A stretch of 44,072 bases of DNA from Stenotrophomonas sp. UBA2124 (GCA_002329155.1 DCXY01000008.1:1-44072); one strand, 5' to 3'. Shown: positions 8,316-17,431, counted from the stretch's first letter. Notes: generated by a model from the sequence alone, not told the origin. Made by a program: numbers and translations.

Positions 8316-8482
8316 GATGTGAATCCGTGCAGTGGTGATTCGTGATTGGTGATTCGCCTGCGCGGCAGCGCGCGGGAATCCTCAATCACCAAGCACCTTG
8401 GCTTGCCGGTGGATGATCCGGGATTGTGGCTCCGTCACCGCAGGCACCCTGCCCGCGCGAAACCCGAATCCCGCATCGCCCA

Positions 8483-9064
8483 TCACGGCTTGCCGGTGTG
8501 CAGCCGCTTCATTGCTTCGTTGAAATCCCCTGCCACCGCCAACGGCATCACGTCGATGGCCGCGTCGATGGCGCGTTCCATTTCCACTGCATCCTGCGGC
8601 GACGGGCGCCCCAGTACCCAACCCACCACGCGGTCCTTGTGGCCGGGGTGGCCGATGCCCAGGCGCAGGCGGTGGAACTTGCCGTGGCCGAGCAGACGGA
8701 TGGTGTCACGCAGGCCGTTCTGGCCGCCATGGCCGCCATCGAACTTCAACCGGGCCACGCCGGGCGGCATGTCCAGTTCGTCGTGGGCGATCAGGGTCTG
8801 TTCCGGCTCGATCTTCCAGAACCGCTGCGCGGCGGTGACCGACTTGCCGGAGAGGTTCATGAAGGTGGCCGGCTTGAGCAGCCACACCGGCTGGCCGCCG
8901 ATCTCAACCTTCGCCACTTCGCCGAACAGCTTGCTTTCCAGCGTCCAGCGCGCGCCCAGCTTTTCAGCCAGGGCCTCAACGAAATGAAACCCGGCATTGT
9001 GCCGGGTCCGGGCGTGTTCGGAACCGGGGTTGCCCAGTCCAACGATCAGTCGCAAGCCAGTCAT
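8483..9064 (-). CDS. pth: Peptidyl-tRNA hydrolase
   Basis: A 193-residue Pth that recycles peptidyl-tRNA released by stalled ribosomes. It shows VGLGNPG (Asn12), TRHNAG with the catalytic His22 (His20 of E. coli Pth), KPATFMNLSG, and HDELD with the aspartate that orients the histidine, followed by GGHGGQNGLRD. The start at 9064 (MTGLRLIVGLGNPG) fits the usual family start; the longer ORF from 9106 would run into the intergenic hairpin. It is downstream of rplY, as in Pseudomonas and many gammaproteobacteria. Confidence 0.97.
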   Translation of the reverse strand: MTGLRLIVGLGNPGSEHARTRHNAGFHFVEALAEKLGARWTLESKLFGEVAKVEIGGQPVWLLKPATFMNLSGKSVTAAQRFWKIEPEQTLIAHDELDMPPGVARLKFDGGHGGQNGLRDTIRLLGHGKFHRLRLGIGHPGHKDRVVGWVLGRPSPQDAVEMERAIDAAIDVMPLAVAGDFNEAMKRLHTGKP

Positions 9065-9082
9065 CGTCTTGATGCCTGAGCC

Positions 9083-9106
9083 ATGCCCGCCCCGAGAGGC
9101 GGGCAT
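9083..9106 (-). terminator. Hairpin between rplY and pth
   Basis: ATGCCCGCC pairs with GGCGGGCAT around a six-base loop, 11 nt after the rplY stop. No T-run follows on the minus strand, so it may attenuate transcription or stabilise the rplY mRNA rather than fully terminate. Confidence 0.45.
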
Positions 9107-9117
9107 GACCGGGCCGA

Positions 9118-9741
9118 TTACTCGGCCGAAGCCTCGCCTTCGCCTTCGGCTTCATCTTCCGACTGGCCAACCTTGGCGATGACCACGGCGTCGTCGTGGT
9201 CCTTGCCCAGCTTCAGCGCCGGGATTTCCACGCCGGCCGGGAGTTTCAGGTCGGACAGGTAGATGATGTCGCCGGACTTCAGGTCAGCCAGGTCGAGTTC
9301 GATCGACTCCGGCAGGTCCTTCGGCAGGCAGGCGATGTTCACTTCCTTCAATTCGTGGGTGATCACGATGTCGGCGGACTTGCCAGCCGGCGAGGTGTCT
9401 TCGTTGAGGAAGGTCAGCGGCACGGCGGCGTGCAGCACTTCGTTATCGCTCACGCGCTGGAAGTCCAGGTGCATGATCAGCTGCTTGAACGGGTGACGCT
9501 GCAGGTCACGCAGCAGTACCTTGTGGATGGTGCCATCCAGGTTGAGGTCGATGATGGACGAGTAGAACCAGTCGTTCTGCTGTGCCAGCCAGATTTCGTT
9601 GTGGTTGAACTGGACCTTCGCCGGCTCGCGATCGCCACCGTAGACGATACCCGGGACCTGACCGGCGTGACGCAGGCGGCGGCTCGCACCCTGACCTTGC
9701 ACGTCGCGACGGACGACCTTGATTTCGTGAGACTTTGCCAT
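9118..9741 (-). CDS. rplY: 50S ribosomal protein L25 (general stress protein Ctc type)
   Basis: A 207-residue two-domain L25. The N-terminal domain binds 5S rRNA and contains GQGASRRLRHAGQVPGIVYG and a segment ending DLQRHPFKQLIMHLDFQRV. The C-terminal TL5/Ctc domain (about 100-185) is followed by a charged tail rich in Glu and Ala. Enteric L25 is only the first domain, so this is the long Ctc form common in pseudomonads and xanthomonads. It lies between prs and pth on the same strand, 106 nt after prs. Confidence 0.97.
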   Translation of the reverse strand: MAKSHEIKVVRRDVQGQGASRRLRHAGQVPGIVYGGDREPAKVQFNHNEIWLAQQNDWFYSSIIDLNLDGTIHKVLLRDLQRHPFKQLIMHLDFQRVSDNEVLHAAVPLTFLNEDTSPAGKSADIVITHELKEVNIACLPKDLPESIELDLADLKSGDIIYLSDLKLPAGVEIPALKLGKDHDDAVVIAKVGQSEDEAEGEGEASAE

Positions 9742-9847
9742 TGTTGACTACTCTAGGTTGATGCACCGCCTCGCGGCGCTGCGTAAAGACTCTTCCGCGA
9801 CCAGAAGAGCCGGTATCGGCCCGCGGCGGTTGCCGCAGGCCGGAAAA

Positions 9848-10807
9848 TCAATCCACGTACATCGAGCTGACCGACTCACCGAAGGCGATGCGGCGCATCG
9901 TTTCGGCCAGCATTTCGGCCACGCTGATCTGGCGGATCTTGGGACAGACGCGGGCCGCTTCGGAAAGCGGGATCGTGTCGGTCACCACCAGCTCATCGAG
10001 CTGGGAGTTGTTCAGGTTGTCCACGGCCGGGCCCGAGAGCACGGCGTGGGTGCAGTACGCGGCCACCTTCAGCGCGCCACGCGCCTTGAGGGCAGCAGCG
10101 GCAGCACACAGGGTGCCGGCGGTGTCGACGATGTCGTCGACCATCACGCAGGTCTTGCCTTCGACATCACCGATGATGTTCATCACGGTGGCGACGTTGG
10201 CACGCGGGCGGCGCTTGTCGATGATGGCCAGGTCGGCATCATCAAGGCGCTTTGCCACGGCGCGGGCGCGTACCACGCGGCCGACGTCCGGGCTGACCAC
10301 GATCAGGTTGTCGGTGCCGTACGCGCGCCAGATGTCAGCCAGCAGCAGCGGTGAGGCGTACACATTGTCCACGGGCATGTCGAAGAAGCCCTGGATCTGG
10401 TCGGCGTGCAGATCGACCGTGAGAATCTGGTCGGTATGCACGGCCGAGAACATCTTGGCGGCGACCTTGGCGGTGATCGGCACGCGCGAGGAACGCATGC
10501 GGCGATCCTGGCGGGCGTAGCCGAAATACGGCACCACCGCGGTGACGGAGGCGGCGCTCGCGCGCTTGAGCGCGTCGATGATCACCAGCAGCTCCATCAG
10601 GTTTTCCGCGCTCGGTGCGCAGGTCGGCTGCACCACGAACACGTCCTGCTTGCGTACGTTCTCCTGGATCTCCACCTGCACTTCGCCGTCGGAGAACTTG
10701 GAGACCAGCGCCTTGCCCGGCCTTACTCCCAGTTCCTTGCAGATGCTCTGCGCCAGATGCTTGTTGGCATTGCCGGAAAAGACCAGCAGGTTCGGGGAAT
10801 CTTGCAT
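9848..10807 (-). CDS. prs: Ribose-phosphate pyrophosphokinase
   Basis: A 319-residue PRPP synthetase making 5-phosphoribosyl 1-diphosphate from ribose 5-phosphate and ATP for nucleotide, histidine, tryptophan and NAD synthesis. It has the FSDGEVQVEIQENVR and PYFGYARQDR ATP-site motifs, the flexible loop with DKRRPRANVA, and the PRPP-binding signature VMVDDIVDTAGT. The ATG at 10807 (MQDSPNLLVFSGNAN) is preceded by GAGAGAGC; the 15 extra residues possible upstream are unlike the family. It follows tRNA-Gln and ispE in conserved order. Confidence 0.97.
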   Translation of the reverse strand: MQDSPNLLVFSGNANKHLAQSICKELGVRPGKALVSKFSDGEVQVEIQENVRKQDVFVVQPTCAPSAENLMELLVIIDALKRASAASVTAVVPYFGYARQDRRMRSSRVPITAKVAAKMFSAVHTDQILTVDLHADQIQGFFDMPVDNVYASPLLLADIWRAYGTDNLIVVSPDVGRVVRARAVAKRLDDADLAIIDKRRPRANVATVMNIIGDVEGKTCVMVDDIVDTAGTLCAAAAALKARGALKVAAYCTHAVLSGPAVDNLNNSQLDELVVTDTIPLSEAARVCPKIRQISVAEMLAETMRRIAFGESVSSMYVD

Positions 10808-10914
10808 GACAGCTCTCTCGGGCGGGGGCGAGTAGCGAAGGAACGTGGACACTGCAGAGGTGATGCCTGGTGCAACGCGCGCAATCCATTGCGCTCAAAG
10901 CCGTGGGGATGGAA

Positions 10915-10991
10915 TGGCAGGGGCGGTAGGATTCGAACCTACGAATGCCAGGATCAAAACCTGGTGCCTTGGGCCTCTTGGCGACGCCCCT
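10915..10991 (-). tRNA. tRNA-Gln (anticodon TTG)
   Basis: A 77-nt cloverleaf: acceptor AGGGGCG/CGCCCCT, anticodon loop TTTTGAT with TTG, T loop GGTTCGAATCC, discriminator G and encoded CCA. It sits 3 nt from the ispE stop, so it is probably cut from the ispE-prs transcript, the same arrangement as in P. aeruginosa. Confidence 0.96.
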
Positions 10992-10994
10992 GCA

Positions 10995-11873
10995 TCAAAC
11001 TATTCCCGTCGTCTCCAGCGCATCGAGCAGTGGCGAGCGATCAACACCCGCAGCCACCCATGCCCGCAGTTGTGACGGCAATTGCGCCAGTGCCTGCTCT
11101 GCTGCAGCGCGCGTGGCGAACTCGACGAAACAACCGCTTCCCGACCCCGTGAGCCGTGCCCGGCCAATGCCTGACAGGGCCTGGAACACCGCCTCGATGG
11201 CAGGTTCCCGACGCCGCAGCACCGGCTCGAACGCATTTCCGAGGACGGTCCCGGAAGCGAAGTCCGCTATTTTCGCGGGCGCGGCATCCCGCGTCAAATC
11301 CGGGGCACGGAAAAGTTCAGCCGTGGGCACATGAACGCCGGGGTCCACCAGCACATACCAGGCCGGGGGAAGGGCCAGCGGGGTCAGCGCCTCGCCCACT
11401 CCGGCCGCCCAGGCGCTGTGCCCGCGCACGAACACCGGCACGTCGGCGCCCAGCTTCAGGCCGATGGCGGCCAGCTCGTCCGCATTCAGGCCGGTGCCCC
11501 AGAGCCGGTTCAGCGCCACCAGCACGGTGGCCGCGTCGGACGAACCGCCACCGAAGCCACCGCCCGCCGGAATGCGCTTGGCGACCCGGATGTCGGCCCC
11601 CTGCCTGCAGCCGGTGGCGGTCTGCAGGGCCAGTGCGGCGCGCACCACCAAGTCATCGGCCTCGGCGACGCCGGCCACGGAGGGGCCGTCGCGCCGGATC
11701 TGGCCGTCTTCACGCAGGCGCAGGCCGATATGGTCGCCCCAGTCCAGCAGGCGGAACACGGTCTGCAGCTCGTGGTAACCATCGGCACGGCGGCCGGTGA
11801 TGTGCAGGAACAGGTTCAGCTTGGCCGGGGCCGGCCAGTACGACCAGCCCGCCGTGTCATCGCCCGCGCTCAT
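10995..11873 (-). CDS. ispE: 4-diphosphocytidyl-2-C-methyl-D-erythritol kinase
   Basis: A 292-residue GHMP kinase that phosphorylates CDP-methylerythritol in the MEP isoprenoid pathway. It has PAPAKLNLFLHITGRRADGY at the N-terminus, the ATP-binding glycine-rich IPAGGGFGGGSSDAA, GADVPVF and the C-terminal LTGSGSGCF. The ATG at 11873 overlaps the lolB stop as ATGA; an ATG six codons upstream is possible but overlaps lolB further. Translational coupling to lolB is implied. Confidence 0.96.
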   Translation of the reverse strand: MSAGDDTAGWSYWPAPAKLNLFLHITGRRADGYHELQTVFRLLDWGDHIGLRLREDGQIRRDGPSVAGVAEADDLVVRAALALQTATGCRQGADIRVAKRIPAGGGFGGGSSDAATVLVALNRLWGTGLNADELAAIGLKLGADVPVFVRGHSAWAAGVGEALTPLALPPAWYVLVDPGVHVPTAELFRAPDLTRDAAPAKIADFASGTVLGNAFEPVLRRREPAIEAVFQALSGIGRARLTGSGSGCFVEFATRAAAEQALAQLPSQLRAWVAAGVDRSPLLDALETTGIV

Positions 11874-12529
11874 TGCCCGCCCGCACTCCATTCATCCACG
11901 ATCAGGCGCACCTTGGCATCGCCGTTGACCGCCTCGATACGGCGCGGCAGCGAGGGCCGGCCGGCTTTCGCCGGGTACCAGTCGAGGAAATCCACCTGCC
12001 AGCCCTGCTGGCGCAGCACCCGTGGCCGGCCTTCGGCGTCGAAGCCGAGGTGGTCCGGGGCCTGTGCGCCCTGTGCCGGAAGGCCGCGCACCCAGTCGGG
12101 CAGCTGATCCACCGGGATTTCCCAGCCGGTAGCCTGCAGCAGCACCTGCCCGGCGTCATCGCCGCTGCGCGGGCCGCCATCCAGGCCTTCCAGACGCGCC
12201 GGCTGGCCAGCGCCACCGCTCAACTGCCAGCTCTGGCGGGTGACCGGCGCGGCCAGGCTGATCTGGTAGCCGGCCCCCTGCTGCTGCCAGTCGATGCGGC
12301 CGTTGCCACCGTTGCGGCCCTTGTTGATCGCCACCCTGCCCTGGAATGCCCAGTCCGGCTGTGCCCGCAGCGCACTCTGGCGTGCCTGTTCGGCCGCCTG
12401 TGCCTGGGCGGAAACCTCGCCCACTTCCGCCGGAACCGGCGCGGCCTGCTTCGTGGAAATCGAGCCACAGGCGCTCAGCCCGGTGGCCACCAACAGCAAC
12501 AGCGGCGCCTGCCAGATTTTCATGTTCAT
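11870..12529 (-). CDS. lolB: Outer-membrane lipoprotein insertion factor LolB
   Basis: A 219-residue lipoprotein. LolB receives lipoproteins from LolA and inserts them into the outer membrane. The signal ends in a lipobox LSAC with lipidated Cys21. The body contains DWAFQGRVAINKG, the SWQLSG strand and a C-terminal RRIEAVNGDAKVRLIVDEW strand, as expected for LolB. The start at 12529 overlaps the stop of the upstream TPR gene as ATGA (a second ATG lies two codons later). The TPR-lolB-ispE order is conserved with P. aeruginosa and strengthens the call, since LolB is poorly conserved in sequence. Confidence 0.93.
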   Translation of the reverse strand: MNMKIWQAPLLLLVATGLSACGSISTKQAAPVPAEVGEVSAQAQAAEQARQSALRAQPDWAFQGRVAINKGRNGGNGRIDWQQQGAGYQISLAAPVTRQSWQLSGGAGQPARLEGLDGGPRSGDDAGQVLLQATGWEIPVDQLPDWVRGLPAQGAQAPDHLGFDAEGRPRVLRQQGWQVDFLDWYPAKAGRPSLPRRIEAVNGDAKVRLIVDEWSAGGQ

Positions 12530-14211
12530 ACGCCCAATTTCTCGATCGCACGCTGCAGCGCGCGGTTGTCCGGGTCCAGCTTGCGGGCCTCGTCGAAGAA
12601 GCGCCGTGCTTCCTCCTTCTGGCCCAGCACCCACAGCACCTCGCCCACATGCGCGGCGATCTCCGGGTCCTTGGCCAGGCCCCAGGCGCGGCGCAGGTGC
12701 ACCAGTGCTTCCTCGTTGCGGCCCAGCCGGTACAGCACCCAGCCATAGCTGTCGACGATGGCGGCATTGTCCGGTTCGGCCACGCGGGCGCGGTCGATCA
12801 GCTCCAGCGCCTCCTGATGGCGGTGGGTGCGGTCGGCCAGGGTGTAGCCCAGCGCGTTGAGCGCGGCCACGTTCTCCGGCTCGGCCACCAGAATCTTGCG
12901 CAGGTCGGCCTCGGCGCGTGGCACGTCGTCCTTGCGCTCCCAGGCCAGTGCGCGTGCGTACAGCAGCGCACTCTCGTCCGGGTAGGCGGCTAGACCACGG
13001 GTCAGTACTTCAACCTCGCCGTCTGGGTTGGCTTCACGCAACTGCAGTTCGGCTTCCAGCAGGTAGGCATCGCGGCGCACGTCGTCGTCCACCGTGGCAT
13101 CGGCCTGCAGCGCATGGATGTCCTTGCTGGCGCGTTCCTTCTCACCCATCAGGTACAGCGCGTTGACCGCGCGCAATTGGGCCTCGCCACGCTGCGGGCC
13201 ACCCGGCACGCCGCGGTACCAGTCCACCGCCTCCGGGTAGCGTTTTAGGTACTCGGCGATCTTGCCCAGCAGCAGGCGCTGTTCGGGGTCCGGCTTGCTG
13301 GCCTTGGCCGAGATGTCCTGGTACAGCGCCAGCAGCGCCGCGTCGTCCTTCTGTTTGGCCAGCAGCGAGGCGCGCATGCCCCAGCTCTGCAGGTCCTGCG
13401 CGCCCTGTGCCAGCACATGCTCGGCGGCGGCGGTTTCGCCCATGGCGTCGTAAGCGATGGCCAGGGCGCCGCGCAGCTCGGTATCTGTCGCGGCCTTGGT
13501 TTCAATGCCCTTGAGCAGCGCCAGTGCTTCCTCACGCTTGCCTGCCTGGTTCAGCTGGGTGGCGTGCAGCAGCACCACGCGCGGTTCCTCGGGGAAGCGT
13601 TTGACCACCTCGCTGACCATGCGCTGGGCCAGTTCCGGGCGCTCCATGCGCAGCGCCAGCCGGCCGAACTCCTGCCAGGCCTCCAGGTCTTCGGGGATGG
13701 CGTTGTCATCCACCAGCCCACTCAGCACCTGTGCCGGCACGGCCGGGTCACGGCCGCCGGTGGCCAACGCCAGCAGCGCATAGCGCCAGCCGCGCGGCTC
13801 GGGCGAACGCAGCACCGCCAGCAGCTCCTTGCGCGCGGTCTGTGCATCACCCTTGCGCATGGCCAGCGAAGCGCGGGTGCCGCGTACCGCCAGCGAGTCG
13901 GGGTCGCGCTGCGCCCACAGCGCCAATGCCTGGCTGGCGCGGGTATCATCGTCGGCAAGCATGGCGATGCGGGTGGCGCGTTCGGCCAGCCCCACGTCGC
14001 CCTTGGCCTCCTGGGCGGCCTGCAGGTACCAGCGCGCGGCGTCAGCCAGCTTGCCGGCCTGCAGCGAGAATTCGCCGGCCAGCATGGGCTCCAGCGGTGG
14101 TGCGGGCTCAGCCGCTACCGGCGCGGGCGCAGGTTTGGCAGGGGCCGCCAGCAGCGGAAAAACCGGCAGAGAAAGCAGCAGAACGGTGCATATGCGATTG
14201 AATACGGGCAT
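12526..14211 (-). CDS. Exported tetratricopeptide repeat protein
   Basis: A 561-residue protein with a signal peptide (MPVFNRICTVLLLSLPVFPL) and an Ala/Pro-rich linker, then many degenerate TPR units from about residue 45 to the end. The clearest are the C-terminal ones containing NALGYTLADRTHRHQEALEL and IVDSYGWVLYRLGRNEEALV. It matches in position the TPR protein between hemA and lolB in Pseudomonas, whose function is not established; periplasmic or lipoprotein-associated scaffolding is an inference. The start at 14211 leaves 67 bp to the divergent hemA; the longer ORF would run into hemA. It overlaps lolB by 4 nt. Confidence 0.9.
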   Translation of the reverse strand: MPVFNRICTVLLLSLPVFPLLAAPAKPAPAPVAAEPAPPLEPMLAGEFSLQAGKLADAARWYLQAAQEAKGDVGLAERATRIAMLADDDTRASQALALWAQRDPDSLAVRGTRASLAMRKGDAQTARKELLAVLRSPEPRGWRYALLALATGGRDPAVPAQVLSGLVDDNAIPEDLEAWQEFGRLALRMERPELAQRMVSEVVKRFPEEPRVVLLHATQLNQAGKREEALALLKGIETKAATDTELRGALAIAYDAMGETAAAEHVLAQGAQDLQSWGMRASLLAKQKDDAALLALYQDISAKASKPDPEQRLLLGKIAEYLKRYPEAVDWYRGVPGGPQRGEAQLRAVNALYLMGEKERASKDIHALQADATVDDDVRRDAYLLEAELQLREANPDGEVEVLTRGLAAYPDESALLYARALAWERKDDVPRAEADLRKILVAEPENVAALNALGYTLADRTHRHQEALELIDRARVAEPDNAAIVDSYGWVLYRLGRNEEALVHLRRAWGLAKDPEIAAHVGEVLWVLGQKEEARRFFDEARKLDPDNRALQRAIEKLGV

Positions 14212-14278
14212 CTGGCGCAACCGGGCCGTAAAATGGCGACCTTCAACAGCCAGCAGCTTATCGCAAGCAACTGAACAG

Positions 14279-15562
14279 ATGACCCTTTGGGTGCTCGGAC
14301 TGAACCACCAGACCGCGCCGGTGAACCTGCGCGAACGCGCTGCCTTTGGCGGTGACGCCTTGCCGCGCGCGCTGGATTCGCTGCGGCAGTCGCCGCAATT
14401 GGCCGAAGCCGTGTTGCTGTCCACCTGCAACCGTACCGAGCTGTACGCGGTGGCCGAGGACGGCGATGCCCTGCAGCACTGGCTGGAACAGCATGCCGGC
14501 GACCTGCACGGCTACCTGTACCAGCACAGCGATGGCGAGGCCGTGCGCCACCTGTTCCGCGTGGCCACCGGGCTGGATTCCATGGTGCTGGGCGAGCCGC
14601 AGATTCTGGGCCAGGTGAAGGACGCGTGGTCGCTGGCGCATGACAGCGGCGCCATCGGCCACCAGCTGGACCGCCTGTTCCAGCAGACGTTTTCCGTGGC
14701 CAAGCGCGCGCGCACCGACACCCGCGTGGGCGCCAACCCCATTTCCGTGGCCTCCACCGCGGTGCGGCTGGCGCAGGATTCCTTCGCGCGGCTGGATGAA
14801 TCCACGGTGCTGCTGGTCGGCGCCGGCGAAACCATCGAGCTGGCCGCCAAGCACCTGAGCGAAGCCAAGGTGAAGCGGCTGCTGATCGCCAACCGTACTT
14901 TGGCCCATGCGCAGGACCTGGCCACCCGCCACGGCGGCGTGGCCCTGCCGCTGACCGAGCTGGAGCGCCATCTGGGCGAGGCCGATGTGGTGTTCTCCGC
15001 CACCGCCGCACGCGAGCCGGTGATCCTGCACAGCCACGTGGCCAATGCCCTGCGTACCCGCAGGCACAAGCCCATGCTGCTGTTCGACCTGGCGGTACCG
15101 CGCGACATCGAGGCCGATGTCGCCAAGCTGCCCGATGCCTACCTCTACACGGTGGACGACATGGAGCGCGCGGTCGAAGAGAACCGCCGCAGCCGCCGTG
15201 AAGCCGCCACCGAGGCCGAGGCCATCATCGACCTGCAGGTCACGCGCTATCTGGAAAACCAGCGCGCCACCCAGCTGCAGGCACCGATGCGGCAGCTGCG
15301 TGCCTTTGGCGAGGCCACCCGTGCCGAGCTGCTGGCCAAGGCGCGCCAGCAGCTGGCCCATGGCAAGCCCCCCGACGAGGTGCTGGAGCAGCTGGCGCAT
15401 GGCCTGACCAACCGCCTGCTGCACCCGCCCACCGCCGCCCTGCGCCAGGCGGCGCTGGATGGCGATATCGACCTGACCCGCGCCGCCGAGCGCCTGTTCC
15501 CGGCCAGCCCGGGCTATCAACACCCTTCTGCGAGTACCGATGACGCCGACCCTGCGCCGTAA
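14279..15562 (+). CDS. hemA: Glutamyl-tRNA reductase
   Basis: A 427-residue enzyme that reduces glutamyl-tRNA(Glu) to glutamate-1-semialdehyde, the first committed step of C5 tetrapyrrole synthesis. It has LGLNHQTAPV at the start, the catalytic cysteine in LSTCNRTELY (Cys50), GLDSMVLGEPQILGQVK, the NADPH-binding VLLVGAGETIELAA, and a C-terminal helical dimerisation region. The upstream extension of this frame lies antisense to the TPR gene and is not real. Its 3' end overlaps prfA by 23 nt, so the two are translationally linked. Confidence 0.97.
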   Translation: MTLWVLGLNHQTAPVNLRERAAFGGDALPRALDSLRQSPQLAEAVLLSTCNRTELYAVAEDGDALQHWLEQHAGDLHGYLYQHSDGEAVRHLFRVATGLDSMVLGEPQILGQVKDAWSLAHDSGAIGHQLDRLFQQTFSVAKRARTDTRVGANPISVASTAVRLAQDSFARLDESTVLLVGAGETIELAAKHLSEAKVKRLLIANRTLAHAQDLATRHGGVALPLTELERHLGEADVVFSATAAREPVILHSHVANALRTRRHKPMLLFDLAVPRDIEADVAKLPDAYLYTVDDMERAVEENRRSRREAATEAEAIIDLQVTRYLENQRATQLQAPMRQLRAFGEATRAELLAKARQQLAHGKPPDEVLEQLAHGLTNRLLHPPTAALRQAALDGDIDLTRAAERLFPASPGYQHPSASTDDADPAP

Positions 15563-16625
15563 GTTGCTGGCCCTGGCCGAGCGCCGCGAAGAACTGGAAC
15601 GCCTGCTCGCCGAACCCAGCGTGGTCGCCGACAACGAACGCTTCCGCAACTTCTCCCGCGAGTTCTCCCAACTTGAACCGGTCGCCACGGCGCTGGCCGC
15701 CGAAACGCGCGCCAAGGCCGACCTGGCGTCTGCCGAGGCCATGCGCACTGACCCCGAGCTGCGCGAGTTGGCCGAGGAGGAAATCGCCAGTGCGCAGGCA
15801 CGTCTGCAGGCGCTGGACGAAGAGCTTGCGCTGCTGCTGGTGCCGCGCGACCCGCGCGATGAAGGCAACCTGTTTCTTGAAGTCCGCGCTGGTACGGGCG
15901 GTGACGAGGCGGCGATCTTCGCCGGTGACCTGTTCCGCATGTACGCGCGCTATGCCGAGCGTCAGGGCTGGAAGGTGGAGGTCGAATCCGACAACCCGGG
16001 CGAGCACGGCGGCTACAAGGAGGTGGTGGCGCGCGTGGTCGGGCGCGGTGCGTATTCGCGCCTGAAATTCGAGTCCGGTACGCATCGCGTGCAGCGTGTG
16101 CCGGCGACGGAATCGCAGGGCCGCATCCATACCTCGGCGGCTACGGTGGCCATCATTCCCGAAGCTGATGACGTGGAAGACGTAGTGATCAACCCGGCCG
16201 ACCTGAAGGTGGACACGTTCCGTTCTTCCGGTGCTGGCGGGCAACACGTCAACAAGACCGAATCGGCTATCCGCATCACGCATGTGCCGTCGGGCGTGGT
16301 GGTGGAGTGCCAGACCGAGCGCAGCCAGCACGCCAACCGCGACAAGGCGATGAAGCGCCTGAAGGCGCAGTTGCTGGATGCCGAGCGCAGCAGGCAGGCA
16401 GCGGCGCAGGCGGAGAGCCGGCGCTTGCAGGTGGGCAGTGGCGACCGCAGCCAGCGCATCCGCACGTACAACTTCCCGCAGGGCCGCATCACGGACCACA
16501 GGGTGGAGGGGCTGACGCTGTACGACCTGCCCAACATCATCGAGGGCGATCTGGACGCTCTGGTAAGCCGCCTGCAGCACGAGCACCAGGTAGACGAACT
16601 GGCCAGACTGGCCGAAGGCACCTGA
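15540..16625 (+). CDS. prfA: Peptide chain release factor 1
   Basis: A 361-residue class I release factor recognising UAA and UAG. The codon-recognition motif PAT is at 188-190, the catalytic GGQ at 233-235 within RSSGAGGQHVNKTES; Gln235 is the residue methylated by PrmC, encoded at 43266-44072 in this window. GTGGDEAA near 119 is also family-typical. The ATG at 15540 lies inside hemA (23-nt overlap), giving the normal N-terminus MTPTLRRKLLALAERREELE. Confidence 0.97.
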   Translation: MTPTLRRKLLALAERREELERLLAEPSVVADNERFRNFSREFSQLEPVATALAAETRAKADLASAEAMRTDPELRELAEEEIASAQARLQALDEELALLLVPRDPRDEGNLFLEVRAGTGGDEAAIFAGDLFRMYARYAERQGWKVEVESDNPGEHGGYKEVVARVVGRGAYSRLKFESGTHRVQRVPATESQGRIHTSAATVAIIPEADDVEDVVINPADLKVDTFRSSGAGGQHVNKTESAIRITHVPSGVVVECQTERSQHANRDKAMKRLKAQLLDAERSRQAAAQAESRRLQVGSGDRSQRIRTYNFPQGRITDHRVEGLTLYDLPNIIEGDLDALVSRLQHEHQVDELARLAEGT

Positions 16626-16674
16626 CAAGCCACTGGCCTGAGCGTTTGCCTGGGCCGTTGTTGGCATTGTTGGC

Positions 16675-16744
16675 TGTGCCGTTGCCTTTGTGCCGTTGCC
16701 TTTGTGCCGTTGCCTTTGTGCCGTTGCCTTTGTGCCGTTGCCTT
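16675..16744 (+). repeat. Five exact copies of a 14-bp tandem repeat
   Basis: TGTGCCGTTGCCTT is repeated five times without a mismatch (16675, 16689, 16703, 16717, 16731). It starts 50 bp after the prfA stop and leads into a second 14-bp repeat and then the large inverted repeat. Confidence 0.95.
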
Positions 16745-16746
16745 AC

Positions 16747-16787
16747 AGCCTTTGACTTTCAGCCTTTGACTTTCAGCCTTTGACTTA
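16747..16787 (+). repeat. Second 14-bp tandem repeat, about three copies
   Basis: AGCCTTTGACTTTC at 16747 and 16761 and a near-complete third copy at 16775-16787. The third copy runs directly into the outer end of the inverted repeat, whose first bases are TTTGACTT. Confidence 0.9.
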
Positions 16788-17389
16788 CCGGGTTCCCTTC
16801 CGCAGCGACGGAGGCGGCGGGAAATACCCGAAGGGCGGCGCACATGGATGTGCGCCGTTTTTCGCCGCGACAGGGATGTCGCGTCGAAAAATCCCGCTGG
16901 CGGAGTGAACCCGTGATGCGCAGCATCATGGGCGCGAAGGCAGGGCCTGCTTTCTTTTGGTTAGCTTTTCTTTGCAGGAGCAAAGAAAAGTAACTCGCTC
17001 CCCGCAGGGGAGTGAAAGCTCTTGCCTTTGCTTTTGATCTCGTTCTTTCCGCCGTGGAGGCCATGCAACTCCAAGCGACTCATAAATACCAGAGTCCACG
17101 GTGGCAGAGAAGGCGGCAAGGCAAGAACAAGAGCAAGAGCAAGGGCTTTCGCACCCCTAAAGGGGTACGAGTCACTTTTCTTTGCTTGTGCAAAGAAAAG
17201 GTAACCAAAAGAAAGCACACCCTGCCTTCGCGCCTTCCGCGCTGCGCGCTCCAGGTTCACTCCGCTGACAGGATTTTTCGACGAGACATCCCTGTCTCGT
17301 CGAAAAACGACGTGCGTCCATGCACGTCGCCCCATTCGGGGTCTTATCTGTCAGCTCCGTCGCTGCGGAAGGGAACCCGGCAAGTCAAA
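16779..17389. repeat. Large inverted repeat of a four-hairpin element
   Basis: Two diverged copies of a ~280-bp element face each other. The outer ends (16779-16812 and 17356-17389) match over 34 nt with one difference. Each copy has four hairpins in the same order: H1 16837-16856 / 17309-17328, H2 16858-16891 / 17274-17307, H3 16965-16990 / 17175-17200, H4 16998-17012 / 17153-17166. H1 stems differ at three positions and all three changes are compensated on the other side; H2 also has a compensated pair, with loop GGGA kept. Similarity fades near 17058-17095. ORFs through it show no protein features. It lies between prfA and the OGT-like gene. Confidence 0.85.
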
Positions 17390-17431
17390 AGCCAGAGCCA
17401 AAAGCCGGAGCCAAAGCAGAAGCGGAAGCCA

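Noticed and set aside
14258..15940. 560-codon frame on the minus strand across hemA and prfA
   Set aside because: It spans two well-supported genes antisense and has no ribosome site or domain.
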